The notes: generated by a model from the letters alone, not told the origin. A stretch of DNA of 32,683 nucleotides from Acidobacteriota bacterium (GCA_026394075.1 JAPKYX010000296.1:1-32683); one strand, 5' to 3'; shown: positions 1 to 8,592, numbered from the stretch's first letter. Program-made: numbers and translations.

Positions 1-1287
1 CGCCCGCTGCACCAGTGGGTGCGCGGGCATGTCTTCCAGCAGCACGGCCAGCGCGAGGTAGCGCTGCCGCGCCTGGGCCGAAAGCCCATCCACGCTGACT
101 TGGAGGGCCTTCAGCAGGCCCGCATGGGGATATCCGCCTAACTGGAAGCCAATTCTTTCGAGGTCAGCACTTTTCAGCAGCTTCAGCACATGGGCCCAAT
201 AGGCCTGCGGCTTGCCGCGCAGCATCGCGCCGATCATGCTAACGGCCAGCGCCAACCGGCCACATTCGCCCACCAGTCCCGCCGCTTCCGAGGGCAGCGG
301 CGCGTCGCCCAGGCCGGAAGAGCGGGCCAGCAGCGCGCGAGATTCCTCCAGCGTCAGCAGACCCGCTTCATGCAGCGTGGCCTGGGTGGCGTTCGCGATG
401 TCGCCGTCACGGGTGGTGAACAACAGCCGCGATCGCGGTGATTCCGCCAGAAAGGGCTCAATGTCCTGGACCCGCCAAACGTCGTCGACAATCACCAGCG
501 CGGCCCGGTCCCGGAGGGTGGTGCGGTAGCAGTTGGTGCAGTGGAGCTCCGATTCATTGGCCCCGGGCTCATCGCCCAGCGCCAGCCGAATTTGCTGCAT
601 GCGGTTGAGCAGGCTGTGCGCAGGGTCCTGTCCGACGGTGACCCAAACGACGCCGTCGGGGTAAGCCTCCTGAATCACTGGGTCCCGGCTTAAGGCTTGG
701 GCGAGGATTGTTTTGCCAATGCCGCCCATGCCTTTCAGCGCCGTCAAGGCGACGCTGGGTCCCGGTTCATCGGCCAGCACGGCGGCGCGAAGGCGGGCGA
801 GTTCATCGTGGCGGACGATGTAGTTGCGGGGCAGCGGCGGGGCCGTCACATGCGTGGTGCGGAAGCGCTGCGGCAGCACGGCGGAGTCGATGGTGCCGCC
901 CAGTTCTTCCAGCAGGGCTTGCAGGCGTTGGGGGTAGTGGTGGTCGCCCGTGAAGTCCCGGTAGTTTTTGGTTTCGAGATGCAGCGGCCGGTCGGCCTGG
1001 GGTTCGCCCAACAGAGGAATGACGGACTTGCCCAGCCGCAAGCTCCGCAACTGCTCCGCGCGGCAGATGTCTGATTCGTAGGAGCCGCGCGTGAGGATGG
1101 CCAGCAGGACACCCGAGCGGTCGATGGCTTGTTCGATCTCAACGGTCCAACTGGCGCCGCCGCGGAGACGCTGCACGTCCAGCCAGGCGTCGAAGCCGGC
1201 GGCTTCCAGGTCACGCTGGAGGCGCTGCGCCAGCGCCGCGCCATCGCGGCGGGCGTAAGAGATAAAGATGCGGGGCTTATCCGGCAT
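1..1287 (-). CDS. TIR-NB-ARC (STAND) protein, C-terminus beyond window
   Basis: This reading frame is open from an ATG at 1287 to the first base of the window, giving 429 residues with no stop; the C-terminus lies outside. Residues about 6-95 look like a bacterial TIR_2 domain: IFISYARRDG near the start, W47 followed by an IE pair, and E78 in SDICRAEQL as the likely catalytic-glutamate position. Residues about 155-360 form an NB-ARC ATPase: Walker A GMGGIGKT (186-193), Walker B LVIVDDVW (264-271), a sensor segment LLFTTRD (288-294) and CGRLALAV (342-349) at the GLPL-motif position. In such STAND proteins the missing C-terminus usually holds a ligand-sensing repeat domain (TPR, WD40 or similar). 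Known relatives act in signalling or in anti-phage NAD+ depletion. A defence role here is inference only; no defence partner lies on the visible side. No clear Shine-Dalgarno sequence precedes the ATG. Confidence 0.85.
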   Translation of the reverse strand, partial: MPDKPRIFISYARRDGAALAQRLQRDLEAAGFDAWLDVQRLRGGASWTVEIEQAIDRSGVLLAILTRGSYESDICRAEQLRSLRLGKSVIPLLGEPQADRPLHLETKNYRDFTGDHHYPQRLQALLEELGGTIDSAVLPQRFRTTHVTAPPLPRNYIVRHDELARLRAAVLADEPGPSVALTALKGMGGIGKTILAQALSRDPVIQEAYPDGVVWVTVGQDPAHSLLNRMQQIRLALGDEPGANESELHCTNCYRTTLRDRAALVIVDDVWRVQDIEPFLAESPRSRLLFTTRDGDIANATQATLHEAGLLTLEESRALLARSSGLGDAPLPSEAAGLVGECGRLALAVSMIGAMLRGKPQAYWAHVLKLLKSADLERIGFQLGGYPHAGLLKALQVSVDGLSAQARQRYLALAVLLEDMPAHPLVQRA

Positions 1288-1412
1288 GGGCGGCGCGGGT
1301 CGAGTAACTATTGTCGCTAGTTAGTGGTGGGCTGGGGTATTTGGAGGGCGTATGGTGTTTTGAGGGCAGACCGCTCCGTTGCCGTCGCGGCTCGGTTTGG
1401 GGCGGCGGCTGC

Positions 1413-2333
1413 CTAGGCCTGGGCCTGCTTCAAGACCGCTTCCGACTTGGCCTTGATCTCTTTGGCCAACGTGAACGGATCAGCTTGCTGGAACTTGGGC
1501 AGGAATAGCTCGACGGAGATGGGTCAGGCATAGCCTTTGTCGACTAGCTTGCGGGCATAGCCTTTGTCTACTAGCTTGCGGAGGATGCGGGGCAGCGGGG
1601 CGACGCCGTCACCGGCGATGACGCGGGACTGTTGGTCCAGCAGTTCACGCGGCAAGTCCTGCGTGTCGTTCAAGTGGGCGTGCACGATCTCGCCGGGCCG
1701 GATCTGGTCCAGGTCCTCGAACTTACTGGGGCCGGACCAGAAGTGGTAGCAGTCGAACAGGACGCCAAAGCTGGGGTGCGCGGCGGCCCGGCACAGCCGC
1801 AGGGCGGTCGGCAGCGAGGCCATGTAGGTTGAGTTCCGCACGAACTCGGCCCCCACCTTCAACCCGAACTGTCGCGCCACCTCCGCCACTTGCCGGATGT
1901 TGTCGACGCCGCGGGCGTAGTCGTCCACGGTGAATTTGGCGCTGGTGGCGCAGGGTGAATAGACCACGGGCGCGCCCAGCTCGACAAACTGCGCACAGCG
2001 TTTCTTGAAGGCTTCGAGGTTCTCGGCGAACTTGGGGTTCGGCTCCCACAGGCCGGTGGTGCCGATGGCACCGGAGACGACGATGAGGCCGTTGTCGGTC
2101 AGCACCCGTTTGGCGCTGGCCATCGATTCGGTTTTGAGATACTCATCCAGCAGATTGGCGGCGGGCTCGACGAAGCGGATGCCCGCCTTGGCCCAACCTT
2201 CCAAAGATCGCTGGTAACCCGCGCCTGCGGACGTGTATTGGTGGAGACTGAGATTCATTTTGCCCGTTGCTGCCGTTGCGCCGCCCGAGGCCAGCGCCAA
2301 CGGGGTCAACAAGGCGGCGCGGCGGGTCAGCAT
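1413..2333 (-). pseudogene. Secreted sugar phosphate isomerase/epimerase-like TIM barrel with in-frame stop
   Basis: The frame encodes a xylose-isomerase-like TIM-barrel protein (AP endonuclease 2 superfamily). A Tat-like signal is seen at the start (TRRAALLTPLALASG). Probable metal-site residues are E163 (VGAEF), D194 (LFDCYHF) and H220 (VHAHLND). Translation stops at TGA 1524-1526 after 269 residues. The same frame then stays open for 36 more codons, starting PISVELFLPKF and ending at TAG 1413-1415, which is the expected C-terminal beta strand and helix of the family. The simplest reading is one GGA (Gly) to TGA change. The lost SVELF segment would carry the fourth metal-ligand glutamate. 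Immediately before the stop the nonapeptide RKLVDKGYA is present twice, from a 27-bp tandem duplication. The gene lies 39 bp after the HtrA-like gene on the same strand. Sequencing error or a conditionally read-through stop cannot be excluded from sequence alone. Confidence 0.75.
1527..1580. repeat. 27-bp tandem duplication inside TIM-barrel gene
   Basis: Two adjacent 27-bp copies, 1527-1553 and 1554-1580, differ at one base (cgac versus ctac). On the minus strand each encodes RKLVDKGYA, so the reading frame is kept. The premature TGA follows the last copy directly. Replication slippage is the likely origin. Confidence 0.95.
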
Positions 2334-2372
2334 GAGTTCTACAATACCCCGCCCGGGCCACAGCCGACGGAC

Positions 2373-3551
2373 TTAGAGCCGGTCTTCAGCCGGTGCCGCG
2401 CCCAAGGTGACTTTGAGCGACACGTTGCGCCCGCCGCGCGAGAGCGTCACTTCCAACTGATCGCCCGCACGCTTCTTGGACAACGTCCGGCTGATGGCGT
2501 CCAGTCGGTCCACTGGTTTGCCGTCCAAGGCCACGATCAAATCACCACCGACGCCGATTTCGGCATTGCCGATGATGGCCAGCTCACGTGGTCCGCGGAT
2601 GCCCGCCGCTTCCGCCGCCGAGCCGCGCGTCACGCCCTGCACCAACAGGCCTCCCTGCTGCGGCAAACCCAGCGCCTCCGCCAGTTCGCCCACCACATAG
2701 ACCACACTGACGCCCAGGCGCGGCGGCGAGTACTTGCGACCCGCCTGATAATCGTCCAGCATCGTCTTGGCCTTATTGATCGGCATCGCAAAGCCAATGC
2801 CAGTGGTCCCCATGCCCTGCGGACCGGCGAGAATCGCCGTGTTCACACCGACGACGTTGCCCTGGCTGTCGAGCAGCGGACCGCCGGAGTTGCCCTGGTT
2901 AATCGAGGCGTCGGTCTGCAGCAGGCCTTCCAGTTCGCGTCCGCGCTCGTCCTGAATCGTGCGGCCCATGCTGGAGATGACGCCCGTGGTCAGCGTGCCG
3001 TCGAGACCAAACGGATTGCCGATGGCCAGCACTTTCTGGCCCACCTGGATGGCATCGGAATCGCCCATCTTGAGGTAGCTGAACTTGCCGCGCGGTTCGA
3101 TCTTGATCAAGGCCAGATCGTTTAGCGGGTCCAGACCGAGAACGGAGGCGGTGTACGTGCTCTTGTCCGCGAGAGTGACCGTCAACTTCTTGCCGACACC
3201 TTGCCCGCCGCCAGTAATGACGTGGTTGTTGGTGAGGATGTGGCCTTTGTCGTCGATGAAGAAGCCGGACCCCGTGCCGGTGCGCGGCACCAGTTCCATG
3301 AACCAGTTGCGCTGGTAGACGGTGCTGGTGATGTTCACCGTGGCCGGATGGGCCCGTTTGTAGATGTCGATGCTGTTGACTTCGTCCGAGCTTAAGCCGG
3401 CTGAGCGGGCCACTTCCGGTGCGCTCCAGATCGGCAATCCGGTGCTGGTACGCGATGCAAACAGGGCGCGCCAGTCCCCCCGGGCCACAGACGTGGCGTA
3501 ATAGAAGCCGCCGGCCAATAGCGCCGCGATGATGAAAATTCTCGCCTTCAT
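2373..3551 (-). CDS. HtrA/DegP-like S1C serine protease with PDZ domain
   Basis: A 392-residue envelope protease of the trypsin-like S1C (HtrA/Deg) family, which degrades or refolds damaged periplasmic proteins. Residues 4-20 form a hydrophobic N-terminal segment that could be a signal peptide or a membrane anchor. The catalytic triad is readable: H110 in LTNNHV, D145 in DPLNDLALIK and S222 in INQGNSGGPLL. Residues about 275-385 form one PDZ domain, with an LGV start and GDLIVALDGKPV. Length and single PDZ resemble anchored DegS-type or short HtrA proteins rather than two-PDZ DegP. Its ATG overlaps the TGA of coaE by 4 bp (ATGA), which suggests translational coupling. The broken TIM-barrel gene follows 39 bp downstream. 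Confidence 0.93.
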   Translation of the reverse strand: MKARIFIIAALLAGGFYYATSVARGDWRALFASRTSTGLPIWSAPEVARSAGLSSDEVNSIDIYKRAHPATVNITSTVYQRNWFMELVPRTGTGSGFFIDDKGHILTNNHVITGGGQGVGKKLTVTLADKSTYTASVLGLDPLNDLALIKIEPRGKFSYLKMGDSDAIQVGQKVLAIGNPFGLDGTLTTGVISSMGRTIQDERGRELEGLLQTDASINQGNSGGPLLDSQGNVVGVNTAILAGPQGMGTTGIGFAMPINKAKTMLDDYQAGRKYSPPRLGVSVVYVVGELAEALGLPQQGGLLVQGVTRGSAAEAAGIRGPRELAIIGNAEIGVGGDLIVALDGKPVDRLDAISRTLSKKRAGDQLEVTLSRGGRNVSLKVTLGAAPAEDRL

Positions 3552-4141
3552 GCCAGACTCCGCAATTTTTGGTAGACCGCCCGGGTCTGCTCAATGGTCG
3601 ATTCCGGGCTGCCTGAGGTCTCAATGATATGGTCGGCAAACCGCCGCTTCTGTGCAAGGGGCAACTGGCGGGCCAGACGCGCCCGCACTTCCTGTTCACT
3701 TTGGCCGCTGCGGGCCATGGCTCGCGCCAACTGGACGGGTTCGTCACAGGTGGTGAGGATGATCTTCTGGAAGCGGCGGTAAGACCCTGATTCGATCAAA
3801 ATCGCGGCTTCGACGACGGCAATGGCATCGGGACGTAGGCTGGCCATCCAATCCTCCTCTTGTTGAAAGACGAGCGGATGGATGATTCCGTTCAATTCCG
3901 CCAGCTTCGCCGCATTCTGAAACACAATGGCGGCCAGGGCGGCGCGATCAATGCCTCCGGCAGCGTTCCGCACCGGAGATCCAAACGCCTGGACCACCGC
4001 GGGGACGGCGGCACCCCCTGCTTCCAGCAACCGGTGGCCCACTTGATCGGCCTGGAGCACGTCGCAACCCAACCGCTGCAATTCAGCCGCTACAAAGCTT
4101 TTGCCGGTGGCCATGCCACCAGTGAGGCCCACGCGCAGCAC
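3548..4141 (-). CDS. coaE: Dephospho-CoA kinase
   Basis: The enzyme phosphorylates the ribose 3'-hydroxyl of dephospho-CoA with ATP, the last step of coenzyme A synthesis, in the cytosol. The 197-residue protein begins VLRVGLTGG and carries the P-loop GLTGGMATGKS at residues 5-15. Further CoaE features are LQADQVGHRLL after the P-loop (the D that binds substrate) and the DEPVQLARAMAR segment typical of the lid region. I place the start at GTG 4139-4141. The upstream open frame is the shadow of folD and has no family similarity. The GTG lies 2 bp after the folD stop, and the CoaE stop overlaps the HtrA start (ATGA), so the three genes probably form one transcript. Length is normal for the family. 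Confidence 0.93.
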   Translation of the reverse strand: MLRVGLTGGMATGKSFVAAELQRLGCDVLQADQVGHRLLEAGGAAVPAVVQAFGSPVRNAAGGIDRAALAAIVFQNAAKLAELNGIIHPLVFQQEEDWMASLRPDAIAVVEAAILIESGSYRRFQKIILTTCDEPVQLARAMARSGQSEQEVRARLARQLPLAQKRRFADHIIETSGSPESTIEQTRAVYQKLRSLA

Positions 4142-4143
4142 GG

Positions 4144-4992
4144 CTAGGCCAGCCGTCGCGCGGCCGCGGAAACGGTGTTCGACATCAGCATGGCGATGGT
4201 GAGAGGCCCGACGCCGCCGGGGACCGGCGTGTAGGCGGAGGCCAGTTCCGACGCCGCCTCGGCTTGCACATCGCCCAGCACTTTGCCGTCCACCCGGTTG
4301 ATGCCCACATCGATCACCACCGCGCCGGGCTTGATGTGGGCCGCCCCCAGGATGGCGGGCCGGCCGAGAGCGGCCACCAGAATATCCGCGCGTTTGCATT
4401 CTTCGGCCAGATTAGACGTTTGAGAGTGGCAAATGGTCACGGTGGCATTTGCATGAAGCAACATCAGGGCCATGGGCTTGCCCACGATGTCGGACCGCCC
4501 GACGACGACGGCGCGTTTGCCGGCCACCGGCAGTTCATACCGGCGCAGAATCTCCATCACCCCCGCCGGGGTGCAGGCACGGGCACCGGGCTGGTTCTCC
4601 ACCAGCTTGCCGACGTTCATCGGGTGGAACCCATCGACATCCTTGGCGTGATCGACGGCGTGCAACACGGCCCGGGTGTCGACCTGCGGGGGCAGCGGCA
4701 TCTGCACCAGGATCCCGTCGATCTCCGGACGGGCGTTCAGGCTCTCGACCAACGCAATCAGCTCGGCGGTAGTGCTGGAGGCCGGGGGAGTATGTTTCTC
4801 GCTATAAATGCCCAGCTGGGCGCAGGCTTTCTCCTTGCTGCGCACATAAAGCTCGGAGGCCGGGTCGTGCCCTACCAGCACCACCGCCAAGCCCGGAGCC
4901 CGTCCCCGCAGGGCCAGTTGCTCGACCCGGGGCCGCAACTCGGCCAGAATCTCATCCCGGATCAATTTGCCGTCCAATAATTTAGCTGCCAT
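4144..4992 (-). CDS. folD: Bifunctional methylene-THF dehydrogenase / methenyl-THF cyclohydrolase
   Basis: FolD interconverts 5,10-methylene-, 5,10-methenyl- and 10-formyl-tetrahydrofolate using NADP+, feeding one-carbon units to purine and fMet synthesis. The 282-residue protein has the usual length. Visible signatures are YVRSKEKA (Y49 and catalytic K53), QMPLPPQVD, the DVDGFHP loop, the Rossmann segment VVVGRSDIVGKPMALML, and the C-terminal YTPVPGGVGPLT. The start is ATG 4990-4992 (MAAKLLDGKL); the 27 codons open upstream of it overlap the permease gene and are not FolD-like. It lies 19 bp downstream of the permease stop and 2 bp upstream of coaE, consistent with an operon. Confidence 0.95.
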   Translation of the reverse strand: MAAKLLDGKLIRDEILAELRPRVEQLALRGRAPGLAVVLVGHDPASELYVRSKEKACAQLGIYSEKHTPPASSTTAELIALVESLNARPEIDGILVQMPLPPQVDTRAVLHAVDHAKDVDGFHPMNVGKLVENQPGARACTPAGVMEILRRYELPVAGKRAVVVGRSDIVGKPMALMLLHANATVTICHSQTSNLAEECKRADILVAALGRPAILGAAHIKPGAVVIDVGINRVDGKVLGDVQAEAASELASAYTPVPGGVGPLTIAMLMSNTVSAAARRLA

Positions 4993-5011
4993 GAGATTAG
5001 TCGTCGCCTGC

Positions 5012-6412
5012 CTAGTCGCCCGCGGCCATGGCGGTCTGGGCCGGGCGGAAGCGGGAGTGGAACACGACCGCACCCACCACCATCAAGGCTGTGGCGGAAA
5101 GCGACACCACCGGCGAGTAGATGAAGCCATAGATAGTCATCCACGTCCCGGCCAGGATGAACACCACGGGCATCAGCGGCCAGGCAAAGTTGACGACGCC
5201 GGTCCGCTTCCAGCCGTCACGCCGCCGGAACATGAACAGTGAAGCCACCGCCATCACCGCAAAGAAGTTCAGCGTCATGCCGATGAACTGGATCAGCGAA
5301 GGGAAGGGCGTAAAGGTCATCAGGATGGAGATCCCACCCTGCAGCAGGATCGCGGCCACCGGCGTGTGGCGCTTGGGATCGACATAGGCGGCCAGCGACA
5401 GGAACGCGCCATTGCGCGCCATCGCGTAGTAGACCCGCGGCCCGATGGTGACCATCGCGTTCACGGTCGGCACCAGCGAGAGCGCCATCGCTCCGCTGAA
5501 GACACCGGCCACGCCCGCACCAAACAACTTAGACGCCGCAAACGAACCCACCGCGAAGACGCCCCGCATCTCAGCGAGCGGTGCGGCATAAACGAAAACC
5601 AAATTCATCCCCAGAAAGATCGCCGCCACCATGCCGGTGCCGATCATCAGCGCCAGGGGCAGCGTCCGCGCCGGAGCCTTGAGTTCTTCGGCGATGTAGG
5701 TAGCCGCATTCCAGCCGGAATAGCTCATGTAGACAAAGCAGAGGCTGATGCCGAACTGCGCAAACAAGGGCGTGGTGGAAGTGCGCTCCGTCATCTGGGA
5801 CAGGTTGGACCAGTTGCCATTGCCCATCGTCAGTCCCATGAAAATAAACGTCAGCAGCACCGTGATCTTCAAACCCGTCATCACGTTCTGGAAGCGGGCG
5901 GCCCTCAGAGTACCCAAGGTGTTGACGAGAGTCAGCGTCGCAATCAGCAGCACGGCCAGCACCTGCAAGCCACCGATCTGCACTTCAAACCAGGAAGGAC
6001 CCAGCGTCAGCAGGCTCTGCTTCAACCCCGGGAAGAAGTAGGCGACATAGCCGGAAAAGGCCAGCGCCGCCGCCGCAATGGGCGCGGAGAAGCCGGCAAA
6101 CAGTGAGCTCCACCCGGTCAAAAAGCCCCAGACCGGCCCGTAGGCTTGGGTGAGATAGACATACTCGCCGCCGGAGCTAGGGTAGTTGATGCCGAGCTCG
6201 CTGTAGCAGAACGCGCCGGCTAGGCTGACGACGGCGCCCACAATCCAGATAGCGAAGAACAGCGTGGGGTCAGCTAAGTCCCCGGCGAGAAAACCGCTGG
6301 AAGTGAAAATCCCGGTGCCCACCATATTGGAGACCACCAGCGCCACGGCACTGACCACTCCCAATTGCCGCAGCAATTCTGTGGGTGCTTTGCGCACCGG
6401 TTCGGAACTCAT
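5012..6412 (-). CDS. APC-superfamily amino acid permease
   Basis: A 466-residue integral membrane transporter with about 12 hydrophobic segments, read from ATG 6410-6412 (MSSEPVRKAP). The first transmembrane segment contains the unwound glycine motif NMVGTGIFTSSG typical of the APC family, where substrate and ion contacts lie. The loop YSELGINYPSSGGEYVYL after segment 2-3 is also characteristic (PxSGGxYxY). The protein most resembles the amino acid/polyamine exchanger branch (LAT/YfnA-like); the substrate cannot be told from sequence. It is the first gene of the minus-strand cluster with folD, coaE and the protease. Its upstream region to 6490 is shared with the divergent acylphosphatase gene. 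The 16 codons open upstream of the chosen ATG have no family support. Confidence 0.92.
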   Translation of the reverse strand: MSSEPVRKAPTELLRQLGVVSAVALVVSNMVGTGIFTSSGFLAGDLADPTLFFAIWIVGAVVSLAGAFCYSELGINYPSSGGEYVYLTQAYGPVWGFLTGWSSLFAGFSAPIAAAALAFSGYVAYFFPGLKQSLLTLGPSWFEVQIGGLQVLAVLLIATLTLVNTLGTLRAARFQNVMTGLKITVLLTFIFMGLTMGNGNWSNLSQMTERTSTTPLFAQFGISLCFVYMSYSGWNAATYIAEELKAPARTLPLALMIGTGMVAAIFLGMNLVFVYAAPLAEMRGVFAVGSFAASKLFGAGVAGVFSGAMALSLVPTVNAMVTIGPRVYYAMARNGAFLSLAAYVDPKRHTPVAAILLQGGISILMTFTPFPSLIQFIGMTLNFFAVMAVASLFMFRRRDGWKRTGVVNFAWPLMPVVFILAGTWMTIYGFIYSPVVSLSATALMVVGAVVFHSRFRPAQTAMAAGD

Positions 6413-6490
6413 GAAGGTATTGTAAGGGATTGGCCTTCCGCGAGACCTCACCCCTGGCATCCACCCGGGCGGGCCTGCTAGAGTCTTGAG

Positions 6491-6766
6491 TTGGCTGACA
6501 CGCTGACACGCCTATTTCTGGTCTCCGGACGGGTCCAGGGAGTTTATTTCCGGGCGTTTGTCCGGCAACATGCCCTACCGCTCGGGTTGACCGGTTACGC
6601 CAAGAATCTGGCCGATGGCCGCGTGGAAGTGCTGGCCACCGGGTCGCCGGAGGCGGTGGATACGCTGCGTGGTCATCTCCATGTGGGGCCCCGGTTGTCG
6701 GATGTGCGGCAGGTGGAGGAGCGGGAGGCCGCGCCCACTAAACGGTCGGGATTCGAGATCCGGTAG
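6491..6766 (+). CDS. acyP: Acylphosphatase
   Basis: A small (91-residue) cytosolic enzyme that hydrolyses carboxyl-phosphate bonds such as acyl phosphates. The family signature is clear: SGRVQGVYFRAFVRQHA, with the phosphate-binding arginine R21, and GYAKNLADGRVEVLATG, with the catalytic asparagine N39. The only plausible start is TTG 6491-6493, because no ATG or GTG lies in frame before the conserved core; the resulting length is normal for the family. The gene diverges from the APC permease, with 78 bp between starts, and converges with the secreted hypothetical gene, 8 bp apart. Confidence 0.9.
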   Translation: MADTLTRLFLVSGRVQGVYFRAFVRQHALPLGLTGYAKNLADGRVEVLATGSPEAVDTLRGHLHVGPRLSDVRQVEEREAAPTKRSGFEIR

Positions 6767-6774
6767 CAGCAGGC

Positions 6775-7539
6775 CTATTCGACCCGGAAGTCCCACACTT
6801 GCGGGTCGCCTTTGCCTTCGACGAAGGTCACCACCGCATATTCACCCGGCTCCAGGTCCTTGATGGGCCACAACTTGTAGAGACCTTCGGCGAACTGGCG
6901 GCGGAATGTCTCTACCACTTCGCGCTCCTCCACCATCTCCTTCACCACCGGGACAATCGAGACCTTTTCGACAATCCGGGAGCCCTTCTTGGACGCCTCC
7001 AGCTTGACGATCACCAGCGCCACATCGTCCTTCAGGCGCACCCAGAAATCAGGGCGGCGACCGCGGACCGTTTGCGCGGAAGCCACTTCGATGGTGGCCT
7101 TGCCGTTGAGCGGGATCTGGGTGATGGTTTTCAGGAAGCTGCGTTTCTTGTCGCTGACCAGCTTGACGTCCGCCTGGGGCATGGGCTTCAGCAGTTCCTC
7201 ATCCACCAGATAGACGCCGGGCTCACGCGGTACACGTCGGATCTCCTTGGCGAACTCGCGCTCCGCCTTCTCTTCGGCTTCCTCTTCGAGTGCGGCCTTC
7301 TTGACGCTCTCATCGATACGCACGCGCTCGGATTCGGTCTTCTTCAGGTCCACCAGTTCCACCGGCAGCTCTTCCCAATCGCCGCGTTCGGTGGAGAAGT
7401 ACTTCACCCGGTCGCCTTCCACCTGATACTCCCGGATGGTGTGGTGCGTGCCGTCCTTTAGGTAGAGCCGCAGCGTCGAGCCCCACAGGGGGGCGAAGGT
7501 CGTCGCGAGGCAGACCAGCAGAACAAGCAGGCGCGGCAT
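6775..7539 (-). CDS. Secreted hypothetical protein with charged coiled-coil segment
   Basis: I do not recognise a named family. The 254-residue protein starts with a signal peptide (MPRLLVLLVCLATTFAPLWG). A small beta-rich section follows (STLRLYLKDGTHHTIREYQVEGDRV in two parts), resembling the short SH3-like start seen in many acidobacterial exported proteins. Then comes a strongly charged helical stretch, about residues 66-100, rich in E and K. The C-terminal part (about 110-254) has alternating beta-type sequence ending DPQVWDFRVE. It probably acts in the periplasm. ATG 7537-7539 has AAGGAG directly adjacent, too close to be ideal. A GTG at 7555-7557 would add six residues (MTHSKE) and is an equally possible start. 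The gene diverges from the aldo/keto reductase gene. Confidence 0.75.
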   Translation of the reverse strand: MPRLLVLLVCLATTFAPLWGSTLRLYLKDGTHHTIREYQVEGDRVKYFSTERGDWEELPVELVDLKKTESERVRIDESVKKAALEEEAEEKAEREFAKEIRRVPREPGVYLVDEELLKPMPQADVKLVSDKKRSFLKTITQIPLNGKATIEVASAQTVRGRRPDFWVRLKDDVALVIVKLEASKKGSRIVEKVSIVPVVKEMVEEREVVETFRRQFAEGLYKLWPIKDLEPGEYAVVTFVEGKGDPQVWDFRVE

Positions 7540-7623
7540 CTCCTTAGAGTGTGTCACGGCTCCGCGCCGCCGTCAGGTCTATTCCCACCTTCATCTCGAC
7601 CAGGGATTTGCCATGCTGAAGAG

Positions 7624-8592
7624 GTGAACTATCGCACACTTGGACGCACCGGACTGAAGGTAAGTGAGATTGGCTATGGCGCCTGGGGCATTGGCGGCAA
7701 TCAATGGCGCGGAGGAGCCGACGATGATTCGTTGACCTCGCTGCGCCGGGCCATGGAATTGGGCCTGAACTTTATCGATACCGCCCTGGCCTACAACGAA
7801 GGCCACAGCGAACGCCTGATTGCGCAAGTGATCGCCGACGCGCCGCACCCGATGACGGTGGCCACCAAGATCCCGCCCAAGAACCGCGTCTGGCCGGCTC
7901 AGCCCGGGGTCGCCATCGACCATGTTTTCCCCTACGACTATCTGATCGAGAGCACCGAGACCAGCCTCCGTAACCTGAACGTGGAGACGATCGACCTGCA
8001 ACAGCTCCACGTCTGGAACCCGGAGTTTCTGGAGCGCGATGAATGGCGGCGCGGCATTGAAGACCTGAAGTCCTCCGGCAAGGTCCGCTACTTCGGCATC
8101 TCAATCAACGACCACCAACCCGATTCCGCGCTCTCGATCATCGAGACCGGCTTGATCGACGCCGTGCAGGTGATCTACAACGTCTTTGACCAATCGCCCG
8201 AGAAAAACCTCTTCCCCGCCTGCCAGAAAAACAACATCGGCGTGCTGGCGCGCGTGCCGCTGGATGAAGGCGCTCTGACGGGCAAGCTGACGCTCGACAC
8301 CACGTTTGAGGAAGGCGACTTCCGGGCCTGGTACTTCCGCGATGGCCGCATCGCGCAGGTGGTGGAGCGGGTGGCCGCGTTGCAAAAGGATCTGGGTGAG
8401 ATGAAGCAATCTCTCGCGGAAGTGGCGCTCCAGTTCTGCCTGGGTGCCAAAGCGGTGTCTACCGTGATCCCCGGCATGCGCTCTCTGCGAAACGTTGAGT
8501 CCAACTGCCGCGTCTCTGAATTGGGATCACTGTCTTCGGACCAATGGGGGGTACTGAGGAAACATGCCTGGAACAAGAATTTCTATCAATAG
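7624..8592 (+). CDS. Aldo/keto reductase
   Basis: A 322-residue NADPH-dependent oxidoreductase of the (beta/alpha)8 aldo/keto reductase superfamily. The catalytic tetrad is readable, counted from the proposed start: D52 (FIDTALAY), Y57, K82 (VATKIPP) and H129 (QLHVWN). The N-terminal VNYRTLGRTGLKVSEIGYG and the C-terminal VIPGMRSLRNVESN (coenzyme phosphate region) are typical of the YajO/Tas-like group. I choose GTG 7624-7626 because it starts the conserved fold. The frame stays open upstream to GTG 7549, but that extension (CHGSAPPSGLF and on) is proline-rich and not conserved-looking, and it would overlap the divergent gene. The substrate is unknown. The stop lies 26 bp inside the following secreted-protein gene. 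Confidence 0.9.
   Translation: MNYRTLGRTGLKVSEIGYGAWGIGGNQWRGGADDDSLTSLRRAMELGLNFIDTALAYNEGHSERLIAQVIADAPHPMTVATKIPPKNRVWPAQPGVAIDHVFPYDYLIESTETSLRNLNVETIDLQQLHVWNPEFLERDEWRRGIEDLKSSGKVRYFGISINDHQPDSALSIIETGLIDAVQVIYNVFDQSPEKNLFPACQKNNIGVLARVPLDEGALTGKLTLDTTFEEGDFRAWYFRDGRIAQVVERVAALQKDLGEMKQSLAEVALQFCLGAKAVSTVIPGMRSLRNVESNCRVSELGSLSSDQWGVLRKHAWNKNFYQ

Noticed and set aside
846-1244. Minus-strand 132-residue open frame
   Set aside because: It lies in another frame inside the TIR-NB-ARC gene, and the TIR/NB-ARC motifs are all in the other frame.
1288-1412. Possible terminator after the TIM-barrel gene
   Set aside because: No convincing hairpin with a T-run was found on the minus strand in this gap.
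4264-4980. Plus-strand 238-residue open frame opposite folD
   Set aside because: Antisense shadow with His/Gln-rich composition typical of GC-rich reverse frames; folD motifs are unambiguous.
7612-7626. Four-codon ATG frame (MLKR) whose TGA overlaps the aldo/keto reductase GTG
   Set aside because: Too short to support as a leader peptide; most likely chance.
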